Origin: Pseudovibrio sp. Alg231-02 | GTDB lineage: Bacteria; Pseudomonadota; Alphaproteobacteria; Rhizobiales; Stappiaceae | Direction of reading: 5' to 3' | Assembly (NCBI RefSeq): GCF_900143565.1 | Contig: NZ_FREX01000002.1 | Span: forward strand, 496,001 to 560,000 | Length of the DNA stretch: 64,000 nucleotides | Shown here: positions 8,621 to 16,399 of the stretch, piece after piece | How the letters are laid out: every line of letters begins with the position of its first letter | Position numbering within the stretch: position 1 is the first letter of the stretch | Notes under the pieces: model-generated | Databases searched by the model: none | Told to the model about the DNA's origin: nothing | What the model saw: only the letters and a program-made list of their open reading frames with translations | Position numbers and translations under genes: made by a program

Positions 8621-9085
8621 TTAGGCCTGCTTTGCTTGCGTTGGCTCGACCTGCTTTGCTTCGTAGATCGCAGGATCAATCTCTTTTGCCTCACCGCCCA
8701 GGCTGCGCTTTTCTTGTGCCTGAAGGACTTCATCCAGGAATGCACGAATGCGGCGAGCTGTCTTGGAGGGCAGTTCGTAGATGACGTCGCCTTCTGGCTC
8801 TTGCGTCATCGAATAGATGAGCTCATCTGACTCTTCATCATAAATGTAACCGCGCTCAATGCGGCTCTGGTCGTCCTTAGGTTTGCTAGGAATGACGCCG
8901 AGACGGGAGTCTGAGAGGTATGACTTTTCGGTGGCGGTTGAGTTATCCTCTGACTCAGAGGATGCAGTTACGGCCCGGGCGCCGGAGAGTTCGGTTTTGA
9001 CCTGTTCGGTCTCCGATTTTACCGGTGCTGCCTGTGTTGTCAGTGCCTGATGTAAGAGCGTTGGTCTTTGTGTGACTATTTCCAT
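8621..9085 (-). CDS. FlaG-like flagellar protein
   Basis: The 154-residue product begins MEIVTQRPTLLHQ. Its second half (ERGYIYDEESDELIYSM, then VIYELPSKTARRIRAFLDEV) resembles the FlaG domain pattern of a tyrosine- and acid-rich strand followed by an I-x-x-(I/L)-P turn and helix. FlaG proteins influence filament length in other bacteria; that role is only family-level knowledge. The first half is low-complexity Thr/Ser/Glu. The ATG at 9085 has a GGGGGA ribosome site six bases upstream and is preferred to an earlier TTG at 9115. Position next to the flagellin gene supports the call. Confidence 0.6.
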   Translation of the reverse strand: MEIVTQRPTLLHQALTTQAAPVKSETEQVKTELSGARAVTASSESEDNSTATEKSYLSDSRLGVIPSKPKDDQSRIERGYIYDEESDELIYSMTQEPEGDVIYELPSKTARRIRAFLDEVLQAQEKRSLGGEAKEIDPAIYEAKQVEPTQAKQA

Positions 9086-9277
9086 AATGTCCCCCACGTG
9101 TTCAATCTCGGACAACTTTATGGGGAATGTTCTTAAATAAAATTAATCTTAACGCTCGGAATTTATTAAATATTTAGAGAAATGCGACTGAAAACCGCCA
9201 AATACCCCTATTTCTCAGGGAGGCTCCGGGCGGTCTTCAGGCTATTTCGTTAATATGCACGCTTAATATCGCGCTGT

Positions 9278-9778
9278 TCAGAGGGTTTGGTTAACGGCGA
9301 TGCCCTGAGCGGATCTCTGGGGCGAACTCATCATGCCGTTTGCGCCGTAACCTCTTGTCTTCATTTGAGAACCAACGGCCTTGGCAACGGTCTCGATGAC
9401 GTTGTCTGTTACTGAACGTGCCGTAGAGACCACTTGCAGGTTGGTTTGAAGAATTGGCCGCAGATTACCGTGACGTTCGCGCATACGTTGAATGGACAGC
9501 GGAGCGAGGTTTCCAAGCGCGATGGCGTTTGCACTCGCCACACGGATGCCAGAGAGATATGACTCGATGGCTGCATGTTTTTTGGGGGCAACGGTTGGCA
9601 GCTCAGAAATTTGCCCCTCGCGTAGCAGCTCTGTTTCGGCCTCGATGATATCTACGAGGTTGTCCATTGCCGTCTCAAAATTTTCGCAGAAGACCTCGGC
9701 TTGCATCCGTGTCTGGATAGGTTCTTCTTCAAACGATACTGTACTTGGAACAGTTTCAGCGTCGTACTGGTTGGTCAT
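9278..9778 (-). CDS. flgN: FlgN/FlbY-type flagellar export chaperone
   Basis: The 166-residue helical protein starts MTNQYDAETVPS. Its core (DNLVDIIEAETELLREGQ, KKHAAIESYLSG) has the FlgN pattern of a long N-terminal helix with E-x-x-L-L-R followed by a lysine-marked second helix. FlgN keeps FlgK and FlgL unfolded and delivers them to the export gate. The tail (TRGYGANGMMSS, ending VNQTL) is typical of alphaproteobacterial members. The ATG at 9778 overlaps the stop of the preceding gene as ATGA, so translation is coupled. In Caulobacter the gene after flgI-cheL is flbY, the same arrangement. Confidence 0.75.
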   Translation of the reverse strand: MTNQYDAETVPSTVSFEEEPIQTRMQAEVFCENFETAMDNLVDIIEAETELLREGQISELPTVAPKKHAAIESYLSGIRVASANAIALGNLAPLSIQRMRERHGNLRPILQTNLQVVSTARSVTDNVIETVAKAVGSQMKTRGYGANGMMSSPQRSAQGIAVNQTL

Positions 9779-10104
9779 ACTGCGTTCTCTTGAAGTTGTA
9801 ATAATTGCGAGTGAACTGAAGCTGCAATACCAATGCCGCCAGATTGAGACATTGTGTTGGCGTACTCGTTGATCAGCATGGATTTCCACGCTTCTGAGCC
9901 TTCGCCGTTGCCATAGGTCCCGCCTTCATCAAGGCCGGTGAACATGTTTTGCAACATTTCATTGAGGAATACGGTTTCAAATTCCTTGGCCTTTTCCATC
10001 AGCGGATCTTTGGCGGCTGGTGGTTTGCCTGCCTGATTGGCGCCCGCGATCAGGTCTGCTGAGCTTGTCAGGGCAGGTGAGGGCAGTTGTGCTTGTTGGA
10101 GCAT
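9775..10104 (-). CDS. rod-binding protein (FlgJ N-terminal type / CheL)
   Basis: The 109-residue protein contains one rod-binding domain (KAKEFETVFLNEMLQNMF, EAWKSMLINEYANTMSQSGGIGIA). This corresponds to the N-terminal half of enterobacterial FlgJ, which caps the growing rod; the muramidase half is absent, as is usual in alphaproteobacteria, where the protein is also called CheL. Its ATG shares one base with the flgI stop (TAATG), and its own stop overlaps the flgN start, so the three genes form a tightly coupled operon. Confidence 0.9.
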   Translation of the reverse strand: MLQQAQLPSPALTSSADLIAGANQAGKPPAAKDPLMEKAKEFETVFLNEMLQNMFTGLDEGGTYGNGEGSEAWKSMLINEYANTMSQSGGIGIAASVHSQLLQLQENAV

Positions 10105-11222
10105 TAGAGGACCTCAATTTCTGCCTGAAGGGCGCCAGCGGCTTTGATAGCCTGTAAGATGGAGATCAGGTCTCTTGGGCCAATGCCCAGAGCGTTTAAT
10201 CCGTCAACAAGCTGCTGCAGTGTGATTGTTTCGTTGACGAGTGCCAGCTGGCTATTGTCTTCAGTCACCTGCACGTCTGTGCGAGGCACAGCAGCGGTTT
10301 GGCCCTGTGCGAATGGCAGCGGCTGAACCACCTCTGGTGATTCTGCGATGGTGACTGTGAGATTGCCCTGGGCGACTGCGACGGTGGAGACTTTTACCTG
10401 CTGACCCATGACGATGATGCCGGAGCTTTCGTCAATCACGATCTTGGCCGGTAAGTCAGGCTCTACGATCAGCTGCTCGATGTCAGTGATCAGATCGACA
10501 ATGTTGCCATCGAACTGTTTTGGAAGTGTGAGGCGAACGGTGGATGGGTCGAGTGGTTCTGCAGTTGGCAGGCCAATCAGCTCGTTAATTGCCACAGCAA
10601 TACGACGGGATGTGGTCAGGTCCGGATTGCGCAGGGCCAGACGAATGGTGCTGAGAGAAGAGAGTTTGAACTCAACCTCCCGCTCCACAAGAGCACCGTT
10701 TGGAATGCGGCCAGATGTTGGGACGCCGCGTACAACGGAAGCTGCGTCGCCCTGTGCTGCAAAGCCTGCGATTGCCACCGGGCCTTGCGCAATGGCGTAG
10801 GCTTCTCCGTCTGCGCCCATCAGTGGGGTCACCAGCAGTGTGCCGCCCTGAAGGTTCTTTGCATCGCCAAGTGCACTCACGGTTACGTCGATGCGGGTGC
10901 CTTGTGTTGAGAACGCTGGCAGGTTGGCAGTCACCATCACGGCGGCGGTGTTTTTTGTGTTCAGGTCTGCTTCGTTGGTGTTGACGCCAAGGCGTTCCAA
11001 CATTGCCTGCAAAGATTGCCGGGTGAATGGTGAGGCATTGAGAGAGTCACCAGTGCCCTGAAGGCCGACGACGAGACCGTAACCAATGAGCTGGTTGTCC
11101 CGGATGCCTTCAAAGTCAGTGATGTCTTTGATCCTTGAGGCTGCGTTTCCCTGAAGGGTCGCGCCCATAAGGACGATCAGTGCCGCTGCGGCGATTCTAC
11201 GTAAGTTTGCGAAAGAGCGCAT
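10104..11222 (-). CDS. flgI: flagellar P-ring protein FlgI
   Basis: FlgI forms the periplasmic P-ring bushing around the rod. The 372-residue precursor begins MRSFANLRRIAAAALIVLMG, a Sec signal peptide with likely cleavage near QGNA, followed by the mature family motif (RIKDITDFEGIRDNQLIGYGLVVGL). The C-terminal segment (LQQLVDGLNALGIGPRDLISILQAIK) is highly characteristic. The ATG at 11222 is preferred to one at 11249 because the predicted sigma-54 transcript begins near 11249. First gene of flgI-rod-binding-flgN. Confidence 0.95.
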   Translation of the reverse strand: MRSFANLRRIAAAALIVLMGATLQGNAASRIKDITDFEGIRDNQLIGYGLVVGLQGTGDSLNASPFTRQSLQAMLERLGVNTNEADLNTKNTAAVMVTANLPAFSTQGTRIDVTVSALGDAKNLQGGTLLVTPLMGADGEAYAIAQGPVAIAGFAAQGDAASVVRGVPTSGRIPNGALVEREVEFKLSSLSTIRLALRNPDLTTSRRIAVAINELIGLPTAEPLDPSTVRLTLPKQFDGNIVDLITDIEQLIVEPDLPAKIVIDESSGIIVMGQQVKVSTVAVAQGNLTVTIAESPEVVQPLPFAQGQTAAVPRTDVQVTEDNSQLALVNETITLQQLVDGLNALGIGPRDLISILQAIKAAGALQAEIEVL

Positions 11223-11259
11223 TGGTACCCGGCTGTTCAGTTCACACATGCCGGAAATA

Positions 11260-11275
11260 TGCGAATTTTGTGCCA
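11260..11275 (-). promoter_or_regulatory. sigma-54 promoter of flgI operon
   Basis: On the reverse strand TGGCAC (11275-11270) is followed by TCGCA (11264-11260), with exactly ten bases between GG and GC. The -24 element is perfect and the -12 differs from TTGCA at one base. Transcription would start near 11249, leaving about 27 bases before the flgI ATG. Confidence 0.72.
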
Positions 11276-11471
11276 GTTTCAGTGTTGCGTTTGCTAATTT
11301 TTAACCTGCTGAATTTACTGGGTATTTTTAGTAGAGGGTGGATAAAAGTTAAAGCACTGCAAATTTTAATGCGGCAATTGTTGCCTGCTTGGTAAAGTTT
11401 TACGTGATCAGCTCGGCAAATGCATTCGGGTTTAAGCTTTTGTCCAGTTCCATAGCTCTGAGGGTAAGGTC

Positions 11472-11909
11472 TTGCTTGTACGCAGCACTCCAGTTTCTGG
11501 TTTGAACTCCACGAGTAAAGTGGGTACGAAACGTCGCAAAGGTTCCGAAGGCGAGCAGGCGGGTGCGTTTGCTGTTGAGGAGGAGACCACCAGCGTTGCG
11601 CAGTCGCAGGCTGGTGTTCCAACACCGTCGCTGCAGGGTGTGGATTCTTTGCTGGCCCTTCAGCAGATGGAAGTTCAGGTCGATGACAAGCAGCGCGCTG
11701 TGCAGCATGGAAATAAACTTCTGGATCAACTAGATGCGCTGCGGATCGATTTGCTGCAAGGCAAAGTGCAGCCAGAGCGCCTTGAGCGGCTTGTTGGTAA
11801 CCTGTCCATGCAGGTCAAAAGTGGTAACCCCGGTCTCGACAGAGTGGTCGAAGATATTGAATTGCGTGCAAGAATCGAGCTCGCAAAGCTGGGTCATTAC
11901 GTAGAATAG
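11472..11909 (+). CDS. fliX: flagellar assembly regulator FliX
   Basis: FliX is an alphaproteobacterial protein that, in Caulobacter, couples basal-body completion to sigma-54 dependent transcription through FlbD. The 145-residue product has a variable basic/Gln-rich N-terminus and a conserved helical C-terminal half (VDSLLALQQMEVQVDDKQRAVQHG, LLDQLDALRIDLLQGKV, then ARIELAKLGHYVE). The start is a TTG at 11472 with GAGGG seven bases upstream; no ATG gives a full-length product. It faces away from flgI and precedes dksA. Confidence 0.85.
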   Translation: MLVRSTPVSGLNSTSKVGTKRRKGSEGEQAGAFAVEEETTSVAQSQAGVPTPSLQGVDSLLALQQMEVQVDDKQRAVQHGNKLLDQLDALRIDLLQGKVQPERLERLVGNLSMQVKSGNPGLDRVVEDIELRARIELAKLGHYVE

Positions 11910-12067
11910 CCTATCCATTTACGATAGTATCAAAGGTTTCCAACCGTATAAGTTGCTGAATACACTGAATAATTGTGTTCTTAGACAATTTCATCTTTTT
12001 AGTAGATTGTTGTTTCAGGTTCCTCTCGCTATATTCCAGCCGCCCATATAAATAGGCGGAGTTTCAG

Positions 12068-12484
12068 ATGGCAGTTGATGTCGCAATTGATTATCGTCCA
12101 ACACAGGATGAACCATTCATGAACGACCAACAGCGCGAGTACTTTCGTAGAAAGCTTCTTGCGTGGAAGGAAGATATTCTGAAAGAGAGCAAGGAGACCC
12201 TTGCTGCGCTTCAAGAAGAAAGCACTAATCACCCAGATCTGGCTGACCGTGCTTCTTCTGAAACCGATCGGTCGATTGAATTACGTGCGCGTGACCGGCA
12301 GAGAAAGTTGATTTCCAAAATCGACGCTGCTCTTGCTCGCATTGAAGACAAATCCTACGGCTACTGCGAAGAGACTGGCGAGCCAATCTCTGTTCGTCGT
12401 TTGGATGCACGACCTATCGCAACGCTTTCTATTGAAGCCCAAGAGGCTCATGAGCGGCGCGAGAAAATCTATCGGGATGACTGA
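12068..12484 (+). CDS. dksA: RNA polymerase-binding transcription factor DksA
   Basis: DksA inserts a coiled coil into the RNA polymerase secondary channel and, with ppGpp, tunes initiation. The 138-residue protein has the coiled coil at about 20-100, with the tip motif DLADRAS preserving the acidic and alanine tip residues. The C-terminal region (YGYCEETGEPISVRRLDARP) retains only one of the four cysteines of the classical zinc finger. Loss of cysteines is common in alphaproteobacterial DksA. The gene lies between fliX and the flgH end, an adjacency seen in relatives. Confidence 0.92.
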   Translation: MAVDVAIDYRPTQDEPFMNDQQREYFRRKLLAWKEDILKESKETLAALQEESTNHPDLADRASSETDRSIELRARDRQRKLISKIDAALARIEDKSYGYCEETGEPISVRRLDARPIATLSIEAQEAHERREKIYRDD

Positions 12485-12564
12485 TCCTCAGGGAGACAGG
12501 ATATCGCCTTTCAAGCTGTGGTCCTAAGTTTTTAGGCTCTAGTACTTGAAGTATGACTTTACGA

Positions 12565-12600
12565 GGGAAGCACGGCTTAGCTGTGCTTCCCTTGTTTTGT
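12565..12600 (+). terminator. dksA terminator
   Basis: GGGAAGCAC (12565-12573) and GTGCTTCCC (12583-12591) form a perfect nine-pair stem followed by TTGTTTTG. It lies 80 bases after the dksA stop. Confidence 0.85.
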
Positions 12601-12639
12601 TTTGGCCGGACGTCGGTGGGTGATGTTCTGGTGCACGAA

Positions 12640-12682
12640 AGAAAACGAGCCCGGCATGCTGGGGAGCATGTTGCCGAGCTCG
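12640..12682 (-). terminator. probable terminator of flgF-flgG-flgA-flgH operon
   Basis: On the reverse strand an imperfect stem (arms 12682-12665 and 12660-12646, with a bulge) with a four-base loop is followed by GTTTTCTTTC. Orientation and T-rich tail fit termination of the flgH-side transcript. Confidence 0.6.
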
Positions 12683-12770
12683 CTTTATGTACCGCTCAAG
12701 CTGGGGAGCTTATTAAGCGGTTTTGGGTTCTTTGATTTCTTTTTGAGCACGCCGCGTTCATTTACAGTCA

Positions 12771-12850
12771 CGCATCGCGCTCTAACATCTTTGTTGGAGC
12801 GAATTCTTGTCGTTTGATTGAAACCAATCAAACGGAACACGCTCTAAAAC
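12771..12850. repeat. palindromic intergenic element at flgH 3' end
   Basis: Two palindromes lie in tandem: CGCTCTAACA/TGTTGGAGCG (12778-12801, one G-T pair) and CGTTTGATTG/CAATCAAACG (12811-12834, perfect). The outer segment GCTCTAA recurs at the right end, where it supplies the flgH stop codon (12844-12846). The build resembles dispersed palindromic elements found in Hyphomicrobiales genomes. Only one copy is in this window, so repetitiveness is not shown here. Confidence 0.5.
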
Positions 12851-13605
12851 GGAAGCACGATGTCCAGTACCTGACTGCCGTATTTAGGTTGTTGGGCAAC
12901 GGAGATCTGGCCGCGTCCGCCATAGCCGATGCGCGCCTCTGCGATCTTGGTGCTCTCAACTGTGTTGTCGGATGCAATGTCCTGCGGACGTACGACGCCC
13001 GCTACGATCAGCTCGCGAACTTCGTGGTTCACACGCACTTCCTGACGGCCCTCGATGACGAGGTTGGAGTTGGGCAGTACCTGTGTCACGACAGCTGCAA
13101 CGGTGGTCTTCAGGCTTTCTGTGCGGTCAATAGAGCCGGTGCCCTGAAAGTTGTCGGAGCTGTTGATTGATGCCAGAGCGTCAGCTGAAGCGCTGGCAGG
13201 AAGTGCCAGTGTGTTGATCGCGCCGCCGAGAGCGCCACCAGCTCCGGAATTCTTAGCATCACTGCGCGAGCTCTTCGAGGTGTTCTCAAAAGCTGCTTTG
13301 TCGGAAATAGTGACGTTTACCGTTACGATGTCGCCAACACGTTTTGCGCGCTGGTCCTGAAAGAAGGCTCTGTTGCCGGTGCGCCAAAGAGAGTTCGCGT
13401 TGTAGCGCTCCACTTCCTTAATTGGCATTGGCATTTGTACCGGGCGATAGCCTGGCTGCGTGCGTGGGTCCTGAATCGCGGTCAGAACAGGTTCTTGGCC
13501 AACCTTGGAAAGTTTGTCGGCTGTCTCGCAGCCAACGAGTGCAAGCAGGCCAATCGTGAGCGCAGCATATTGCTTGATTTTGGTTGCTGAAGATATTCTC
13601 GGCAT
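12844..13605 (-). CDS. flgH: flagellar L-ring lipoprotein FlgH
   Basis: FlgH forms the outer-membrane L-ring. The 253-residue precursor has a lipoprotein signal peptide with lipobox LVGC (cysteine near residue 26). Family motifs include SLWRTGNRAFFQDQRAKRVGDIVTV, the Ser/Gly-rich loop, and the C-terminal beta segment (LVIEGRQEVRVNHEVRELIVAGVVRPQDI). Its start shares one base with the flgA stop (TGATG). It is the last gene of flgF-flgG-flgA-flgH, and its stop codon lies inside a palindromic element. Confidence 0.95.
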   Translation of the reverse strand: MPRISSATKIKQYAALTIGLLALVGCETADKLSKVGQEPVLTAIQDPRTQPGYRPVQMPMPIKEVERYNANSLWRTGNRAFFQDQRAKRVGDIVTVNVTISDKAAFENTSKSSRSDAKNSGAGGALGGAINTLALPASASADALASINSSDNFQGTGSIDRTESLKTTVAAVVTQVLPNSNLVIEGRQEVRVNHEVRELIVAGVVRPQDIASDNTVESTKIAEARIGYGGRGQISVAQQPKYGSQVLDIVLPF

Positions 13606-14573
13606 CAGCGGTTCTCCAATATGGCTGCGACCTGCGTTTTTGCGGTGGTCACGATGGCGATGTCTCTGCCGATGACTTCAGCGAGGATCGTTTTCTTTGA
13701 AATTGGGTTCACAATCTCAATCAGGTCATTTTTGCCGCCTTCAGACTTGGCTTTGCCCTGAGTTGTGATGTTCATGCCGGGGATCTTGTAGATCACAGTC
13801 ACTTTAGCGCCGCGCTTGACGAGGATCGGTGCGCTTACATCCCTTGGGGTGATGGTTGAGCCAGAGCGCATGTTACGGCGCACTTCCATTCCAACAAGAT
13901 CAGCAGCTGCAAGAAACTCACGTCCGGCATAGCGGGAGGCTGGCTTGCGCTCCTCGCGAATGTCCTTGGCTGTGATGACGGTGCCGCGTTCCAGATTGCG
14001 TGCCAGAGTGGTGATGGACACCATCTGAGAGGCGTTGCCAATGACAGAGATTGGCTTGCTTTGGCCTTCCTGCACCACATTGAGGATGGCTTTGAAGCGT
14101 GCGGTGCGCGGTGACCAGTTGATGTGCCCGATGGTTAGCGGAGAAATGGAGTTGGCGTCTGCCTGCATGTTCACCGGAAGTGGTGAATGGTAGGAGATTT
14201 CAATCTCGTCCGGCTGCACGCTTGCGCGCTCTGCAAATGCATTGCGCAGGATGTCAGAGATGAGTGTTTCATCTACCGGGATGGAAAGGCGGTGCACACT
14301 CACAGTTGTCAGGCCGTTGGTGTCGGCCTGAATAAAGCCAGCGGCTTGTGCCTGCTGTGCGATGATCAATGCAGAAACGTTGCCAGTGGTGCCAAGGTCC
14401 GGGCTGCGAAAGATTGGTGTTTGAGCCAGTTCTCCCGCTTCGGTGTAGAAGTCCCCAATGGTGACAACTGGTCCGGTTACATTGACCGTTGGGCGCAGGA
14501 TTGAGGCCGCAAATGCGCTGCTGGCTGTCAGGGCCAGTAGTCCTGCAATGAGTGTGGTTGCCAACTTTCTCAT
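13605..14573 (-). CDS. flgA: flagellar P-ring assembly chaperone FlgA
   Basis: FlgA is a periplasmic chaperone that helps FlgI assemble into the P-ring. The 322-residue precursor starts MRKLATTLIAGLLALTASSAFA, a clear Sec signal peptide. The C-terminal half has the SAF-like region (LARNLERGTVITAKDI, VGMEVRRNMRSGSTITPRDV, VKRGAKVTVIYKIPGMNI) characteristic of FlgA. The ATG at 14573 has AAGGAG upstream; the TTG one codon earlier is not favoured. Translationally coupled to flgH and 12 bases after flgG. Confidence 0.94.
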   Translation of the reverse strand: MRKLATTLIAGLLALTASSAFAASILRPTVNVTGPVVTIGDFYTEAGELAQTPIFRSPDLGTTGNVSALIIAQQAQAAGFIQADTNGLTTVSVHRLSIPVDETLISDILRNAFAERASVQPDEIEISYHSPLPVNMQADANSISPLTIGHINWSPRTARFKAILNVVQEGQSKPISVIGNASQMVSITTLARNLERGTVITAKDIREERKPASRYAGREFLAAADLVGMEVRRNMRSGSTITPRDVSAPILVKRGAKVTVIYKIPGMNITTQGKAKSEGGKNDLIEIVNPISKKTILAEVIGRDIAIVTTAKTQVAAILENR

Positions 14574-14585
14574 CAACTCAACTCC

Positions 14586-15368
14586 TTAGCGAAGATTCGT
14601 TGTGGTGGAGTACATCTCATCGGCTGCTTTGATGATCTTGGAGTTCATCTCATAAGCACGCTGAGCTGAAATCAGATTGGAAAGCTCTGTCACGGCATCG
14701 ACGTTGGATGATTCAAGATGGCGCTGAAGGATGTTGCCGAAGCCTGCGTTACCCGGGTTGTCGGTCTGTGGCGGGCCGCTTGCCGGAGTTTCCAGGAAGA
14801 GGTTGTCGCCGATTGCCTCAAGGCCAGCTTTGTTTGTGAAACGGGCGATTTCGAGCTGCCCGAGGTTCAGAACCTGATCGTTGTCGTCCATGGCCTGCAC
14901 GAGGCCTTGTACGTTGATTGTCAGATCGCGGGCGTTGTCCGGAATTGTGATTCCAGGCTGAACTGTATAGCCGTCTTTGGTGACGAGTTGGCCGGTCTGG
15001 GAGCGGGCGAAAGAGCCGTCACGGGTGAAGCCGGTTGTGCCGTCCGGACGCTGGATCTGGAAGAAACCTTCACCGCGAATTGTTATGTCGTACTCGTTGC
15101 CCGTTTGGGTCACGGAGCCCGGTGACATGATGCGCGTGGTTGCTGCTGTGCGTACACCGGAGCCGATTTGCACGCCGTTTGGAACGATTGTGCCTGCATC
15201 GGATGTTTCGGTGCCCATGCGGCGCTGGTTTTCGTAGAGCAGATCCTGAAAGTCTGCGCGCTGGCGCTTGTAGCCAGTGGTGCGCATGTTGGCCACGTTG
15301 TTCGAAATAACTTCGACGTTCAGTTCCTGAGCTTTCATGCCGGTTGCGGCGATGTGAAGGGCTTTCAT
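14586..15368 (-). CDS. flgG: flagellar distal rod protein FlgG
   Basis: FlgG builds the distal rod that crosses the P- and L-rings. The 260-residue sequence begins MKALHIAATGMKAQELNVEVISNNVANMRTTGYKR, the rod/hook N-terminal signature, and contains the FlgG-specific FQDLLYENQRRMGTETSDAG segment. It ends with VTELSNLISAQRAYEMNSKIIKAADEM. No signal peptide is present, as expected for a type III flagellar export substrate. It lies 11 bases after flgF in the same operon. Confidence 0.96.
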   Translation of the reverse strand: MKALHIAATGMKAQELNVEVISNNVANMRTTGYKRQRADFQDLLYENQRRMGTETSDAGTIVPNGVQIGSGVRTAATTRIMSPGSVTQTGNEYDITIRGEGFFQIQRPDGTTGFTRDGSFARSQTGQLVTKDGYTVQPGITIPDNARDLTINVQGLVQAMDDNDQVLNLGQLEIARFTNKAGLEAIGDNLFLETPASGPPQTDNPGNAGFGNILQRHLESSNVDAVTELSNLISAQRAYEMNSKIIKAADEMYSTTTNLR

Positions 15369-15379
15369 TGGGCTGTTCC

Positions 15380-16120
15380 TTAAGCTTCAACCGATCCAAG
15401 TTCGCGGATGGAGCGCTGACGAAGTTCGTTGCGCTGCGACATCATCTTGGACACGCTTTTGTATTGACGGGTGATTTCAATCATGCGGGAGATTTCCTGA
15501 ATGCCTTCCACGTTGGAGCCTTCAAGGGCGCCCTGGACGACAGTCGGGTTATTTGCTGGGATTGGGTTCAAGCCGGAAAACAGGTTTGTGCCAACGTGCA
15601 AAAGCTCTTGGCGGTTGTCGAAGGTGTAAACATCCAATCGGCCAAGTTGAGCCTGTGGGGTGGAGATCACGCCTTCTTTGGTGATGGTGATTTCACCATC
15701 TTCTGGATTAATTTGGATTGGAGCGCCGTCAGCGAGAACTGGCAGGCCTGCGTCTGTTACGAGCGTGCCCTCAGGATCAATGGCAAGGCTGCCTGAGCGA
15801 GTGTAAAGCTGCTCACCGCCTGCGCCAGTCACAGCCAGATAGCCGTCACCTTCGATTGCGACGTCGAGCGGATTGCCTGTCAGTTGGATCGAGCCCTGTG
15901 TCAGAACTGTTGCTGTCCCTACATCCTGCGTAAAGGACAAAGGGCGGTCCGGGCGCTGAAATTCAGTCGCCTGCGCGGTTGGCATCAAGAACTCTTCAAA
16001 GATAAGCCTTTGAGCCTTGTAGCCAGTCGTATTGATGTTAGCCAGATTGTTGGCCACCACATCCAAGTTCCGACGAAGGGCACTTTGGCGTGATAAGCCG
16101 ATCAGCTGTGCGTTTTCCAT
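15380..16120 (-). CDS. flgF: flagellar proximal rod protein FlgF
   Basis: FlgF is a rod subunit between the MS-ring and FlgG. The 246-residue product has the rod signature (LDVVANNLANINTTGYKAQR), a FlgF-type middle (FTQDVGTATVLTQGSIQLTG) and the C-terminal IQEISRMIEITRQYKSVSKMM segment. A GGGGAG ribosome site precedes the ATG at 16120. It heads the flgF-flgG-flgA-flgH operon and has a sigma-54 promoter 56-71 bases upstream. Confidence 0.95.
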   Translation of the reverse strand: MENAQLIGLSRQSALRRNLDVVANNLANINTTGYKAQRLIFEEFLMPTAQATEFQRPDRPLSFTQDVGTATVLTQGSIQLTGNPLDVAIEGDGYLAVTGAGGEQLYTRSGSLAIDPEGTLVTDAGLPVLADGAPIQINPEDGEITITKEGVISTPQAQLGRLDVYTFDNRQELLHVGTNLFSGLNPIPANNPTVVQGALEGSNVEGIQEISRMIEITRQYKSVSKMMSQRNELRQRSIRELGSVEA

Positions 16121-16175
16121 TTTATGCTCCCCAGCATTGCAACAGGTCTCCCCAGACCCGCAGCGCCAAGGTTCT

Positions 16176-16191
16176 TGCAGGAGTTGTGCCA
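16176..16191 (-). promoter_or_regulatory. sigma-54 promoter of flgF operon
   Basis: On the reverse strand TGGCAC (16191-16186) and CTGCA (16180-16176) are separated so that GG and GC are exactly ten bases apart. The -24 element is perfect and the -12 differs from TTGCA at one position. Transcription would begin about 45 bases before the flgF ATG. Confidence 0.75.
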
Positions 16192-16315
16192 GTTTGAAAC
16201 TTTGGCTGAATTCTGCTGTTTTGACGGAGGGAAGCGCAAATTATCTGTTAAGTATTTGATAAAATATGCCTACTTTAATTTCCTGGTGGGCAAAAATTGC
16301 TTAGTAATGACGGTA

Positions 16316-16330
16316 TTAACCATTCGGTAA
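16316..16330. promoter_or_regulatory. degenerate CtrA-like box upstream of fliL
   Basis: TTAACCAT begins at 16316, and a second half-site GTAA lies seven bases after the first TTAA (16327-16330). One half-site deviates from consensus. It sits 70 bases before the fliL start, on the opposite side of the gap from the flgF sigma-54 promoter. Confidence 0.35.
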
Positions 16331-16399
16331 TCAGTGTTAACCAACTAGGTTGCATTAATAGTTACTAAACTTTTAATTGCGATTCACCGGGGCGCAAAA

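Larger units (their letters stand above)
12485..12843. other. 359-base non-coding gap between dksA and flgH 3' ends
   Basis: The two flanking genes converge here. The gap holds the dksA terminator (12565-12600), a hairpin that probably ends the flgF-flgG-flgA-flgH transcript (12640-12682), and a palindromic repeat-like element (12771-12850). Small ORFs here show no ribosome site or coding character. Confidence 0.6.

Noticed and set aside
9133-9152. Clustered TTAA motifs upstream of the FlaG-like gene as a CtrA box
   Set aside because: The spacers are six and two bases, not seven.
11223-11249. Earlier ATG for flgI at 11249
   Set aside because: It coincides with the predicted transcript start and would place non-signal residues before the signal peptide.
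12553-12817. Small ORFs between dksA and flgH
   Set aside because: They run through terminator hairpins and a palindromic element, have no ribosome sites and no family resemblance.
16285-16300. GG...TTGC near fliL resembling a sigma-54 promoter
   Set aside because: The GG-GC spacing is nine bases (or eight or twelve with other GG choices), and RpoN needs ten.
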